A DNA stretch of 64,000 nt from Rana temporaria (GCF_905171775.1 NC_053494.1:197625044-197689043); one strand, 5' to 3'; positions 21,814-32,905 are shown, counted from the stretch's first letter. Notes: generated by a model not told the origin, from the sequence alone. Numbers and translations: made by a program.

Positions 21814-23104
21814 TAATACAGGAAATCTAAGATATTGAAAATCTAACAGCACTAGTGGAATATAAGTGCTAACATATAAATAGTGTTTAAGCACAAAATG
21901 CAATTAACCAGTGCTGATATGATATGGTGAAATAAAGTGCTATGTGCTTCCAAGGGAAATTCAAGGTGTTGGGTTGAAAGGAATCCCAGAGATCACTCTC
22001 CCCTCTTACGACCCTACTCACCAGAGTTAATGGATCCTCAGCTTTGCAGTCCAGGGGTCGAAAATTGTTTGTAAAATATATGAAAGTCTAATACATGGAT
22101 CCAAGTTCAGAGAGGCTTTGTCAGGAAGGGCATTCCAGCATCCAAGATGGTGGCCGTAGAAGACGGCCTGTAACTTCAGCTCCTGCCAGAACACTGCTGG
22201 TGTGCATGCCCTGTGACAGCTTTGGCGCCAGACAGGCTATTTAAACTGGGTCAGTACCCAGACTCAGATGCTGTCTGCTCTACAGCGTTCTGTTTCCCAG
22301 TATCTGATACCTGTTCCTGTTATCTCACCCGGCTTGTCCTTGACGCTCCTGCTTTCTGCCTGCAGCCGATCTGGCCTGTTTTGACTTTGCATCTGCCTGC
22401 TCCTTCTGCTACCTCGCTGCCAGCCGAATACCGACCCAGCCTGTACCCTGACTGCACTCCAGCCTACGCTTCTGTTCCTGACTTGTCCACCAGTGTATGA
22501 CCCGGCCTGCCTGTACCTGCTACCTCTCCAGTCCTTCAGAGTCCTGCTGAGCATTCACCCCACCTGCAGCTACATCTGCTCTTCTGTCTGTGGTGTCCCT
22601 GTACCAAGCCAGTTCCTGCTATCTGCGAACAGCTGCTCCTTGTCTTCTCCTGTACCGGTGTTCCTCTGCAGTCTCTTCAGGGGTTCCAGTCCAGTGGCAT
22701 TATCAGCGATCCTGCCAGGCACTCGTGCGACTCTGCACTCTTGCGCTTCTTGTCTGCTCTACCAGGGGCCTTGAGTCAGAGCTGTAAGAGAGACCATCCT
22801 CTGCATATCAGGCTCTACCGCCAGGTACGTGACAGGCTTCAACAAATGATTATTCATGCGGACCGAGGGAGATGGTGCATATTGAAAAAGATGGGAAAAT
22901 AAAAGTACATAGTGAAGTACTACCGGCACTGAATTACTGCGCAATTACAAGAAATGCCACTCACGAGATGGCTTGGAAAACAGGCATCGGTGTGTTCTGG
23001 GTTTGCAATTGCAGCGTGCGTTTCACGGGTACCGGAAATTGTGTCACTGGTACATGAAACCGGAAATACGTTGATGCGTTTCGCCCCTTCTCCAGGGAAT
23101 CATC
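21814..23104. mobile_element. Composite insertion splitting the 60-bp array
   Basis: Sequence unlike the array lies exactly inside one unit, between '..gattttctata' and 'ccaatgttaaatg..'. The right part ends in 'gatgcgtttcgccccttctcc' and 'agggaatcatcaagg', reminiscent of dispersed repeat termini. The solo LTR at 22119-22834 is nested within it. The family of the outer insertion was not identified. Confidence 0.6.
22119..22834 (+). mobile_element. Solo LTR with 5-bp target duplication
   Basis: Begins TGTCAGGAAGGGC and ends CAGGTACGTGACA, so it has TG..CA ends and a 5-bp terminal inverted repeat. It is flanked by GGCTT at 22114-22118 and GGCTT at 22835-22839. A TATA-like gctatttaaactgg lies at 22238-22251. 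There is no internal region, primer-binding site or second LTR, so this is a solo LTR left by recombination. The 5-bp duplication fits Ty3/Gypsy-type or similar elements. Confidence 0.85.
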
Positions 23105-23198
23105 AAGGACCAATGTTAAATGTTACTGGAGCCGTGCCATGCCAAGCTGACCAAGATTTTCCATAGACTTCAATGTTAAATGTTACTGGAGCCGTGCC
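23105..23198. repeat. 60-bp tandem array, right block
   Basis: One and a half further units of the array at 21383-21813, in phase with it once 21814-23104 is removed. It is cut at 23198 by sequence starting CAGGGCCGGCC. Confidence 0.9.
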
Positions 23199-24060
23199 CA
23201 GGGCCGGCCTTTGGGGTGTGCGAGCTGTGTGCCCACACAGGGCGTCATGGGCAACAGGGGCGTCGTGCCGGTTGACCCGGACAGTCTTTTGGGTTTTGAC
23301 ACATGTGCCCGTGGCCAGTATCAGCCGGTTCTCTGTCTCCGGACAATAAATTTAGACGGGCGGCGCGCATGATCCCGTACTGTACTCGCTATCGCTGTTA
23401 CAGTGGGTGCCCTGTGATTGGCCGAACGAGCCATGTGCGGGGCGGGCCGGAAAGCAGACATGGGGGTCTGTGAATGGCCCTGCGGAGCTGGTGATGGTCA
23501 TGTGTGGAGGCGGGGCTGCACTGTGGATTCGATAATCGGGCCTGCTTGCTCCCGGAGTCCTGCCTCCCGATGTGTGTCTCCTGAGGGCTCATCTGCTTGG
23601 TCAGCTTACCCCCCTCTCTCCTCTGTGTCACCCCCCTCTCTCCTCTGTGTCACCCCCCTCTTCTGTGTCAGTTTACCCCCCCCCCCCTCGTGTCAGCTTA
23701 CCCCCTCTTCTGTGTCAGCTCACCCCCCCTCCTCTGTGTCACCCCCTCCTGTGTCAGCTTACCCCCCTCTTCTGTCAGCTTACCCCCCCACCTCTGTGTC
23801 ACCCTACCCCCCCTCCTCGGTGTCAGCTTCCCCCCCCCCCTCTGTGTCAGCTTACCCCCCCTCCTCTGTGTCAGCTTACCCCCCCCTCCTCTGTGTCAGC
23901 TTACCCCCCCCCTCCTCTGTGTCAGCTTACCCCCCCCCCTCCTCTGTGTCAGCTTACCCCCCCCCCTTCCTCTGTGTCAGCTTACCCCCCCTCCTCTGTG
24001 TCACCCCCCCTCCTTTGTGTCACTCCCCCTCCTCCCCCTACAACATTTAGTAACATATTG
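23199..24060. mobile_element. CAGGGCCGGCC-terminus element with internal minisatellite, right end not found
   Basis: Starts CAGGGCCGGCCTTTGGGGTG, a hAT-type CAG terminus. The right half is the minisatellite at 23600-24045. Neither a matching CTG end nor a second gccgtgcc flank was found, so the element is truncated or rearranged. Confidence 0.5.
23600..24045. repeat. Minisatellite of tgtgtcagcttacccccc units
   Basis: About 18 copies of 'cctctgtgtcagcttacccc' with C runs of 4-9, giving 22-27-bp units. C-run slippage makes open frames in all three plus frames. These are not genes. Confidence 0.95.
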
Positions 24061-24350
24061 CTACACTTAGAGGCGTCTCTCTCCTCTTTTATACTCTGGA
24101 GCTCCTGCTGGACTTTGCTTCTAATCCCCTTGTGGAGGCTTCCATTTGTGGATGGACATTTTATGGTTACACAGCCCATCATCTTTTTATATGGACTATA
24201 AACTGAAGGACTTATGAATAAATGGTTGTGGAACGAATCATTTGAGTTTCCATTATTTCTTATGGTGGAATTCGCTTTGATATACAAGTGCTTTGGATTA
24301 CAAGCATGTTTCTGGAATGAATTATGCTCGCAATCCAAGGTTTTACTGTA
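24061..24350 (+). mobile_element. 3' part of a GGAACC-terminus family element
   Basis: The right end 'gctcgcaatccaaggtttta' plus ctgta matches the end of 18315-18770. Upstream 'gaataaatggttgtggaac' and 'gctttgatatacaagtgctttgg' fit the same family. The left end is absent. Confidence 0.6.
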
Positions 24351-25227
24351 AGTGAAAAATAATGGATCATCGGGTCATAAAACTATTCTACAGGTGACTC
24401 AGAAAAACAAAAACTGCCATGTTAATGCTACTGACAGACTGCAGCATGCGCGTAATTTTTGTTTAGTCTACATAAAGGCCTGGTTCACATTAGCGCGATT
24501 TCAGATGAATCGCATGACAAAGGAAATCACGTTGTTTTTCAATGGTGCCTGCTCATATCAATACGTCTCCGCACAATTCCATTTTTGGAAAAGGCTCCTG
24601 TGCTACTTTAGTGCAATTTACATTTGGCTCCACAGAATATGCAAACCACATCCAAAATGCAACCAAAGTTACATCAAAGTCGCACTAAATAATTGCACTG
24701 AAAATCGGGTCAAAATCATATTGTGTAAAACCACCTGACAGCTTTTTCTATCTCTGGGGACTTTATTAGTGAGATATCTAATACATTTCAAAGACTGCAC
24801 ACCTGCTGTGGCCATTATGAGGGGCTCTGATGCCCCCTGCTGGAATTTGTATTTATTTTATACTGTAAAGATTGTAACAGAGAAAAGCTAAAAACACACA
24901 AAAGGTGTGCGGGAAGATAGAAATCTCCCAGGAGGGAGGGAACAGATCATGGATCTTATAGCAGGGAGAGCTCACCACTACAGAATCCACCAATGGTTTA
25001 CACATATGAAGTGGTGCTATGCTTCAAAATTAAAAGAATAATAAAAATCACATAAAAGAATTGCAAACAGCGATATTATCTGTGTCTGATCTCTCAAGGT
25101 AGATATTGAATAATGTGAATAATAATAATAATAATAAATGATCTACTGAGTTTGTACTCAAAGTACCAGTGCTGCAACAAACTTTGCAACAAGGTGTGCA
25201 AAATAACAATAAATAAATAAAAATAAT
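24351..25227. other. Unassigned repeats, no gene
   Basis: 24475-24740 starts 'ggcctggttcacattagcg' and resembles the interior of the GTGTGAA-terminus MITE at 36978-37389. 24870-25225 is unassigned, with an (AAT)n tract at 25123-25137. No exon was identified. Confidence 0.35.
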
Positions 25228-25884
25228 GGACCAGATTCACGTAGGAGATCGTATCTTTGTGCGGGCGTAGCCTATCCTATTTACGCTACGCCTCCGCAAC
25301 TCAGGCCCCATACACACGGGAGGATTTATCCGCGGATACGGTCCAGCGGACCGTTTCCGCGGATAAATCCTCTCAAGGATTTCAGCAGATTTCTCTGCGA
25401 TGGAGTGTACTCACCATCGCATTGAAATCCGCGCCGAAATCCTCTGGCGATGACGTGTCGCGCCGTCGCCGCGATTATGACGCGGCGACGTGCGCGACGC
25501 TGTCATATAAGGAATTCCACGCATGCGTCGAATCATTACGACGCATGCGGGGGATCCCTTCGGACGGATGGATCCGGTGAGTCTGTACAGACCAGCGGAT
25601 CCATCTGTTGGGATGGACTCCAGCAGATGGATATGTTCTGCATGTCAGCAAATATCCGATCTGCTGGAATCCATCCCAGGGGAGATATATCCGCGGAAAA
25701 AGATCCGCTGGCGTGTACACACCATAGGATCTATCCGCTGAAACCCATTTGCTGGGATTTATCTGCGGATGGATTCTATGGTGTGTACGGGGCCTCAGAC
25801 AGGCAAGTGCAGTATTCACAAAGTACTTGCTCCATAAGTTCCGGCGGCGTAGCGTAAATCGGCCGGCGTAAGCCCGCGTAATTC
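25228..25884. mobile_element. 3-bp-TSD MITE, right end missing, with nested MITE
   Basis: Starts GGACCAGATTCACGTAGG and contains 'gcgtagcctatcctatttac', then after the nested element 'gacaggcaagtgcagtattc' and 'cggcggcgtagcgtaaat'. It ends abruptly at about 25884 where other sequence starts. Confidence 0.7.
25304..25794. mobile_element. Nested MITE with TCA duplication (GGCCCCATACACAC family)
   Basis: Termini GGCCCCATACACACGG and GGTGTGTACGGGGCC, flanked by TCA at 25301-25303 and 25795-25797. It shares 'gcgtcgaatcattacgacgc' and 'gatccggtgagtctgtacag' with 10531-10922 and 48944-49412. Confidence 0.85.
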
Positions 25885-26556
25885 AAATGTGGAAGCGATC
25901 GTTATTGTGTTACGTTGCTGTGCTGATGGGAACATTACTGGGGACACCACTAATGGGGACACATCAGCGGCGTCCCCATCAGCAATGATGGGGTTGCTGT
26001 TCATGAGGAAACCACTGATGGGGACTCCGGCATCCCCATCAGCGGTGTCCCCATCATTGGTGTTCCCATCAGCAGTGTCCCCATCAACAATGATGGGGAC
26101 GCCGCTGATGGGGACACCGGTGTCCCCATCAGCGGCGTCCCTATCATTGGTGTGCCCATCAGCAATGATGGGGACACTGCTGATAGGGATGCTGTTGATG
26201 GGGACACCGCTGATGGGGACATGGGAACACCACTGATGGGGACACCAGTGTCCCCATCAGCGGCGTCCCCATCATTGGTGTACCCATCAGCAGTGTCCCT
26301 ATCAGCAATGATGGGGACACTGCTGATGGGGACACCGCTAATGGGGAATCCGGTGTCCCCATCAGCGGCGTCCCCATCATTGGTGTGCCCATCAGCAATG
26401 ATGGGGACACTGCTGATGGGGATGCTGTTGATGGGGACACCGCTGATGGCGACACCGTTGATATTTTATACATAACTGATTTTTTTTTTTTCGGCCCCCG
26501 AAAACTTGCAAAATCTACAATGTGGCCCTCGTGTTGAAAAGTTTGGAGACCCCTGC
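25885..26556. mobile_element. hAT-like element remnant dominated by a palindromic minisatellite
   Basis: The right end GAAAAGTTTGGAGACCCCTG equals the right terminus of 2538-3105, and 'aatgtggccctcg' precedes it as in that family. The left CAG terminus was not found. The body is the array at 25915-26460. Confidence 0.55.
25915..26460. repeat. Minisatellite with inverted sub-units (gatggggac / gtccccatc)
   Basis: Units of about 15 bp ('accgctgatggggac') run in one direction for a few copies and then flip ('gtccccatcagcggc'). This makes a higher-order repeat of about 105-130 bp containing both orientations. Both strands therefore carry near-identical M-G-T-P-like open frames. Strong stem-forming potential. 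Confidence 0.9.
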
Positions 26557-26984
26557 TTTAGAATAATGTGTGATAAAATAATAATAATATTTTACATTGA
26601 AATCTTATCATTTAACTTATTATCTTTCTTTTGATCTGTTAAAAATACAATTGAAAGCCTTTTTTTAAGCTCAATAATTGTAAAAACGATTTGTTGATTC
26701 TGCCAGAAATCTTGTGAGCTGATAACTTCCTGTGCTCTCTGCCTGTGCTGCACTCTTACCAGTTACTTTGCTTCAGCTGTCTCTGAGGACTACAGCACAC
26801 CTCCCTCCTATGTTTTGTTGAAGAAGAGGAGAGGGGGAGGTGTTATGTAGCACTAACATCTTTCCCATTTTAGCCTAACAACTGTGCTCCTCAACTGCAT
26901 TACATTTGGCGTTGTCACCCTAGGAAGGGAGTGTGTTACGGACAGGATCACCAGATGAAAATAAAGGGGAATAATTGCATGAAA
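26557..26984. other. Unassigned stretch, no gene
   Basis: AT-rich at first, then CT-rich 'gctgtctctgaggactacagc'. No recognisable exon. Confidence 0.35.
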
Positions 26985-27311
26985 AAAAATAGCCGTGGGT
27001 CGATTTTTTTTTTTTTTTACCAAAAATAGGTAGAAGAATACGTATCGGCTTAAACTGAGGGAAAAAAAATAAATTTTATATGTTGTTGGGGGACATTTAT
27101 TATAGCAAAAAGTAAAAAATATTGATTTTTTTTTCAAAATTGTCGCTCTATTTTTGTTAATAGCGCAAAAAATAAAAACCGCAGAGGTAATCAAATACCA
27201 CCAAAAGAAAGCTCTATTTGTGGGAAAAAAAGGACGCCAATTTTGTTTGGGAGCCACGTCGTACAAACGCGCAATTGTCAGTTAAATCTACACAGTGCCG
27301 AATCGCAAAAA
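26985..27311 (-). mobile_element. Partial 1-kb TTAA repeat
   Basis: Contains reversed family blocks: ggtagaagaatacgtatcgg, 'ttattatagcaaaaagtaaa', 'caccaaaagaaagctctatt' and 'cgcgcaattgtcagttaaa'. Both ends are missing. Confidence 0.75.
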
Positions 27312-27694
27312 CTGCCCTTTCACACCAGCGGACCGTATGTCCTCTTTTTCACCCATCCGTTTACTGATAAAAAAAGGGACATACATGTATCCCTATGGAA
27401 TAGCGGGTGTCAGTGGATGAACGTTCGCTGACACCCGATCTCATCCGCAATCCTCCGATTCTGCAGACGGAGGAAAATCCTATTTTTCCATCCGTCTGTA
27501 GAGCGGATCTGGTGAACACGCACAAGACGGTCCGTGTTCATCCGATCCCCCCCCATAGGGGAGAGCAGAGATCTGACAGGGTGGTCCCTGCACAGTGTGC
27601 GGCGACCGTCCTGTCAACGCAGCGATCCCTGCTGAGCAAGCGGATGAGACATGTACGGATCCTCACGGGATCTGTACATGTGAAAGGGGCCTAA
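27312..27694. mobile_element. MITE with CCCTTTCACACC termini
   Basis: Left CTGCCCTTTCACACCAGCGG, right 'catgtgaaaggggcctaa', imperfect inverted termini. The interior has 'ggacatacatgtatccctat' and other short palindromes. It lies at the end of the 1-kb repeat fragment. Confidence 0.55.
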
Positions 27695-27727
27695 CACTTT
27701 AACAACACAGTAATTATTTGTAAACAT

Positions 27728-27776
27728 GACTAATATTATTATTATTATATAAATGTTAATAATAATATTAATTATT

Positions 27777-27812
<36 letters not shown>

Positions 27813-27862
27813 TAATATTATTATTAACATTTATATAATAATAATAATATTATTATTTTCTC
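27728..27862. repeat. Palindromic (AAT/ATT)n tract
   Basis: ATT triplets, then 'atataaatgttaataataat', a run of AAT triplets, then the reverse 'attattattaacatttatat' and AAT triplets. The whole 135 bp is one near-perfect palindrome around an (AAT)n centre. Confidence 0.95.
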
Positions 27863-27934
27863 ATGAAAGAAAAAAGTAATTCTAATATCACCAGCAGATG
27901 GCATCAGCAGGCCATATAGTGCATTGTTCTGATC

Positions 27935-28328
27935 TGCTCAAATGGTGTTTTTTTCAGACTTGTCACTCTCCTTTTCTTCGTTTATAGCGCAAGAAATAAA
28001 AAAACAGAGGTGATCAAATACCACCAAGAAAGCTCTATTTGTGGGGAAAATGTAAAAAAAATCATTTGGGTACAGTGATGTATGACCGCGCAATTGTCAT
28101 TCAAAATTTGCGCTGCACTGTTCTCTTGTATATTTTTCTTGGGATTTTTTTTATGAATTCATCCTTAGTGCTGGCTTGCAATTTTTATTTATGTTTTTTT
28201 CTGTAAAATATTTTTTCAGCGCTGAATACCTTTTTATTGTTTTTTTTTTTCATTCAAAATGTGACAGCGCTGAAAGCTGAAAAATGACCTGGGCAGGAGG
28301 GGGGTTTAAGTGCCCCGTATTGAAGTGG
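27935..28328 (-). mobile_element. Partial, diverged 1-kb TTAA repeat
   Basis: Blocks 'gtttatagcgcaagaaataa', 'gtgatcaaataccaccaag' and 'gaccgcgcaattgtcattc' run in reverse, ending in GAAGTGG plus TTAA at 28329-28332. Confidence 0.65.
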
Positions 28329-28414
28329 TTAAAAGGTCAAACTGTATTTTAATTGTTTCATGATAATGATGATAATAATAACCAGAAAACAAAATGCACC
28401 ATTTCTTTCCTTTT

Positions 28415-28549
28415 TGCTATAATAAATATCCAATTATAATAAAAAAAAAAAATCTTTCTCAGTTTAGGCCAATACGTATTCTTCTACATATTTTTGTTAA
28501 AAAAAAAATCACAATAAGTTTATATTGATTGGTTTGCACAAAAGTTATA
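28415..28549 (+). mobile_element. Central fragment of the 1-kb TTAA repeat
   Basis: Forward blocks 'tttgctataataaatatcc', 'ctcagtttaggccaatacg' and 'gattggtttgcacaaaag'. It joins directly to the MITE start at 28550. Confidence 0.7.
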
Positions 28550-28690
28550 GGGCCAGATTCTCAAAGACTTATGATGGCGTATCTACAGATACGCCGTCGT
28601 AAGTCCGAATGGCCGCCGTCGTATCTATGCGCCTGATTCATAGAATCAGTTACGCATAGATTTGGCTAGATATGTGCATTCCCGTTCGTA
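28550..28690. mobile_element. Left part of a 3-bp-TSD MITE
   Basis: GGGCCAGATTCTCAAAGAC start, then 'tcgtatctatgcgcctgatt' and 'agaatcagttacgcatagat' as in 1780-1815. It is truncated where 'cgtacgaatg' sequence begins. Confidence 0.7.
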
Positions 28691-29700
28691 CGAATGTTAT
28701 TTTCGTACGAAAATGTTAATTTTCGTACCCGCGGAATAATGTGTACATACGAAAAAATTAAAGCACCAAAATATGAAAACGACGGGATTACGAATGAGCC
28801 GCATAACGAACAACAGCAAATACGAACGAACGATCCGACGAAAATACGACAAAACGAAAACGGCAAAAGAACGAAAGTGACATCTATAACAAAAGATTTG
28901 CATTCTGTATTTTGTTTGAATCCTTTTTCTGTTCGTATTTTCAGTTGTATGTTCATATGACATCTATAACAAAAGATTTGCATTCTGTATTTTGTTTGAA
29001 TCCTTTTTCTGTTCGTATTTTCAGTCGTATGTTCATATGACATCTATAACAAAAGATTTGCATTCTGTATTTTGAATTCCTTTTTTCTGTTCGTATTTTG
29101 GATTCAAAATACAGAATGCAAATCTTTTGTTATAGATGTAATTTTCGTTTTTTTGAATGGGCAGTGAGTGTAGTTAGTAAAGCAGCTTCTCTTTTGTGCT
29201 GAGTAGTACAGTAAAGCCAAATAAACTTTTCTGTGGATTTTCATCTGAAGGGAGATCAGTTGGCCAGACTTTTGAACCCAAAAATGGTTTTCTGATGGAG
29301 TTTAAAAACGAACACATTTTCTGAGAACGAACGGAAAACGATCGTTTTTATGTTTGTTGTTAAAAAAGTCTGACCAAGTGTATGGGGCTTAACAATAGTT
29401 AATATGGATGAGCCGCGTGTTGAAAGTGCCGCGAATCCCGCGATATATTTACGAAAGTACAAAATGACGAAAATCCTTTTTCTGTTCGTATTTTCAGTCG
29501 CATGTTCATATGACATCCACAACAAATTGTCATAGATGTCATATGAACATACGACTGAAAATACGAACAGAAAAAGGAATTCAAAATACAGAATGCAAAT
29601 CATTGACGAAAATTCACAAAAATTATTGTCTAACAAGTAACGAACATGAATTAAACAGAATAACGAACCATCCCGCATGTACGAAAATAAAACGGTAACG
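28691..29700. repeat. Complex repeat with 80-bp tandem units and inverted copies
   Basis: A unit 'gacatctataacaaaagatt' to 'cagttgtatgttcatat' recurs at 28879, 28959 and 29039 with an exact 80-bp spacing; the third copy has a deletion. Inverted copies of parts of it appear at 29099-29142 and 29530-29600. The flanks are rich in cgaaaatacgaac-type motifs. Open frames here are short and repeat-derived. Confidence 0.8.
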
Positions 29701-30404
29701 AAAATACGAAAAAAGGTAGGTGTATAGTAGGCCTATAATACACCTCCCCGCGCCTAAATGGGCAAAATCTGCAAACAAATCAATAACAGAAATCAACAGA
29801 TGACGTGGAGGACTGTAAATCACAGTCGGAAATTTAACAAAAAGCAGCCGTTTAAATAAATGCAAATGAATAAAAAAGAGATTAAACACTATAAAAACAT
29901 TAAAATGTCCAAACAGTAAAATCACAAACAGCGCTGGTAGTGGAAAGTTCTAGCGTAGATCCCAAAAAGGCACCAATTCTACACTTAGTGCAACATCAAA
30001 CAGAAGAGTGTAGCAGTATGATAGGGAGAAAAGTCCATTGAAAGTAGGGTCCAAAAGTAAGCAGATAGCAAGCACCTTCCACCGCGTGGGACAAAATAAG
30101 CCCCCTCTGGGGTACGCACTCACCGAACAGCAACAAATGCAAGGCGATGTATAGGTAACTCCAGACTGATACTAATCTTCATAAAGGGCAATCAGAGTCA
30201 TCTGTCATGAATCTCCCAATCAAGCCAAAAAAACACAGAGAAATGCCATAGCGTAATTCCGTTTTTAATGAAGTGAAAGAAAAAACCCACAGAATCAATT
30301 CCCTTCAATCAGTGCACGTACATTTAAATCAAAACAATTGCGCATAATAATCACCACCATCTCCGGTAATCGGTAATCGGAGTAGCGTCGTACTGGCCTG
30401 GTGT
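29701..30404. other. Unassigned stretch, probably repeat-derived, no gene
   Basis: No named family. 'cgagtagcgtcg'-like and 'ggtaatcggtaatcgga' short repeats at 30363-30380. No exon with splice sites was recognised. Confidence 0.35.
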
Positions 30405-31342
30405 ATTCCGATGGAAGACAAGATGTCCTGGTTCCAGCCGAGGCGCAGAGGTCACTTCCTGAGCGTCGTGAAAAGCCACGCCCTGGACCCGGTCCGAAGC
30501 TTCGTGACAAAGACAGCAGGACCCACGGACCCGATCGCCGCCGGAGTCCCGCGATCGGTCCCCAGAGCTGAAGAACGGGGAGAGCTGTGTGTAAACACAG
30601 ATTCCCCGTTCTTCACAGTGGCGGTGTCATTGATCGTGTGTTCCCTGATATAGGGAAACACGATTAATGATGCCACACGTCCAGCCCCGCCCCCCTACAG
30701 TTAGAAAAACATATGAGGTCACACATAACCCCTACAGCGCCCCCTTGTGGTTAACTCCCAAACTGCACTGTCATTTTCACAGTAAACAATGCATTTTATA
30801 GCATTTTTTGCTATGAAAACGACAATGGTCCCAAAAATGTGTCAAAATTGGCCGATGTGTCCGCCATAATGTCGCAGTCACGAAAAAAATCGCTAATCGC
30901 CGCCATTAGCAGTAAAAAAATTTTTTTTGATAAAAATGCAATAAAACTATACCCTATTTTGTAAACGCTATAAATTTTGCGCAAACCAATCGATAAACGC
31001 TTATTGCCATTTTTTTTACCAAAAATAGGTAGAAGAATACGTATCGGCCTAAACTGAGGAAAAAATATGTTTTCGGGGGATATTTATTATAGCAAAAAGT
31101 AAAAAATATTGCATTTTTTTTCAAAATTGTCGCTCTATTTTTGTTTATAGCGCAAAAAATAAAAACCGCAGAGGTCATCGAATACCACTAAAAGAAAGCT
31201 CTATTTTTGGGAAAAAAAGGACGCCAATTTTGTTTGGGAGCCACATCCCACGACCGCGCAATTGTCAGTTAAAGCGACGCAGTGCCGAATCGCAAAAACT
31301 GGCCTGGTCTTTTACCTGCATAAAGGTCAGAGTCTTAAGTGG
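30405..31342 (-). mobile_element. 1-kb TTAA repeat, one terminus missing
   Basis: All blocks are present in reverse order, from the GC-rich segment with 'gtgtgtaaacacagattcc' through 'tagaagaatacgtatcggcc' to the terminal CTTAAGTGG and TTAA at 31343-31346. The terminus on the low-coordinate side is not recognisable. Confidence 0.75.
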
Positions 31343-31346
31343 TTAA

Positions 31347-31606
31347 AATGGCAACAAGAAAAGCAAATTATTATTATTAGAGGAGAGATCCATGATTCTC
31401 AGTCTCTTTCTATATATGTATTGTATACACTGCTGCATTACATCGATGTCTCTGGCTGAACCAAAACTGAATGTGCCATCTGCTGGTCACAAAGGGAATT
31501 TTTATTGTAATGTTTCTTTAGCAAACTTTGACAACAGTCCTTGTATTCTGGAAATATAAAATCACAGTGTTGCCATAATCACCTCTATATTTATGCAAAA
31601 TACTAT
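31347..31606. other. Unassigned stretch between elements
   Basis: AT-rich, no gene or family identified. Confidence 0.35.
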
Positions 31607-31610
31607 TTAA

Positions 31611-32905
31611 CCACTTAAGGACCGGAGGGATTTGCCCCCTTCCTGACCAGGCCATTGAGGATTGCGCAGACATGCAACGTTGTACCCAAACCTTTTTTTT
31701 CCCACAAATAGAGCTTTCTTTTGGTGGTATTTGATCACCTCTGCGTTTTTTATTTTTTGTGCTATAAACAAAAAAAGACAGACAATTTTGAAAAAATGTA
31801 CAGTATATATTTTTTGCTACCTTTTGCTATAATACATATCCCCAAGAAAATGTAAAAAAACGAATGTCTTCATTGGTTTAGGCCGATAAATATCGCAATA
31901 AGGTAAAAAATATCGCAATAAGCATATTTTGATTGGTTTGAGTAAAAGTTATAGCATCTACAAAATAGGGGATAGACTTATAGCATTTTTATTATAATTT
32001 TTTTTACTAGCAATGGCGGTAATCAGCAATTTTTTTTTTAGCCGGACTGTGACATTGCAGCAAACAGATCGGACACTTACAGCTATCAGAGCTATAAAAA
32101 ATGCACGGATTACTGTATAAAAGACACTGGCAGGGAAGGAGTTAACACTAATGGCGATCAAGGGGTTAAAGGGGTTGTAAAGTTACAATTTTTTTCCCCT
32201 AAATAGCTTCCTTTACCTTAGTGCAGTCCTCCTTCACTTACCTCATCCTTTCATTTTGCTTTTAAATGTCCTTATTTCTTCTGAGAAATCCTCACTTCCT
32301 GTTCTTCTGTCTGTAACTCCACACAGTAATGCGAGGCTTTCTCCCTGGTGTGGAGTGTCGTGCTTGCCCCCTCCCTTGGACTACAGGAGAGTCAGGACGC
32401 CCACTAACACACAGCTCTTTTCTCTATCTGCAATGTAGAGAGTGTCCTGACTCTCCGTTAGTCCAAGGGAGGTGGCGAGCACGACACTCCACACCAAGAA
32501 GAAAGCCTCGCATTACTGTGTGGAGTTACAGACAGAAGAACAGGAAGTGAGGATTTCTCAGAAGAAATAAGGACATTTAAAAGCAAAATCAAAGGATGAG
32601 GTAAGTGAAGTGAAAGGAGTACTGCACTAAGGGAAAGGAAGCTATTTAGGAAAAAAAAAAATTGTACCTTTACAACCCCTTTAAATGTGTTCCCTGGAAG
32701 GAGTTTCTAACTGTGGGGGGAGTGGACTGACTGGGAGCAGAGACAGATCGCTGTTCCTGATCACTAGGAACAGACAATCTCTCTCTACTTCCCTGACAGA
32801 ACAGGGATCTGTTTGTTTACATTCACAGATCCCTCATTCTGGCTTTCTGTGGAGCGATCGTGGGTGGCCGGCGGACATCGCGGCCGACGACCACGCGCGT
32901 GCGCT
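31611..32905 (+). mobile_element. 1-kb TTAA repeat split by a younger TTAA element
   Basis: TTAA at 31607-31610 then CCACTTAAGGACCGGAGG. Blocks run to 'gatcaaggggttaa', are interrupted by 32170-32680, and continue at once with 'atgtgttccctggaag', 'tttctaactgtggggg' and the GC-rich end. The closing terminus is replaced at about 32905 by another MITE fragment. Confidence 0.85.
32170..32680. mobile_element. Palindromic 511-bp element with TTAA duplication
   Basis: TTAA at 32166-32169 and 32681-32684. Termini AGGGGTTGTAAAGTTACAAT and TTTACAACCCCT. Arms of about 200 bp are inverted: 'aaatgtccttatttcttctg' and 'ctccacacagtaatgcgagg' on the left return as complements on the right. It has inserted in the host sequence ggggTTAAatgtgttccc; uninterrupted host copies are at 17698 and 59308. 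Confidence 0.9.

Noticed and set aside
23418..24201. Proline/serine-rich frames of about 210 codons
   Set aside because: Product of the C-rich minisatellite; the same array is open in three plus frames.
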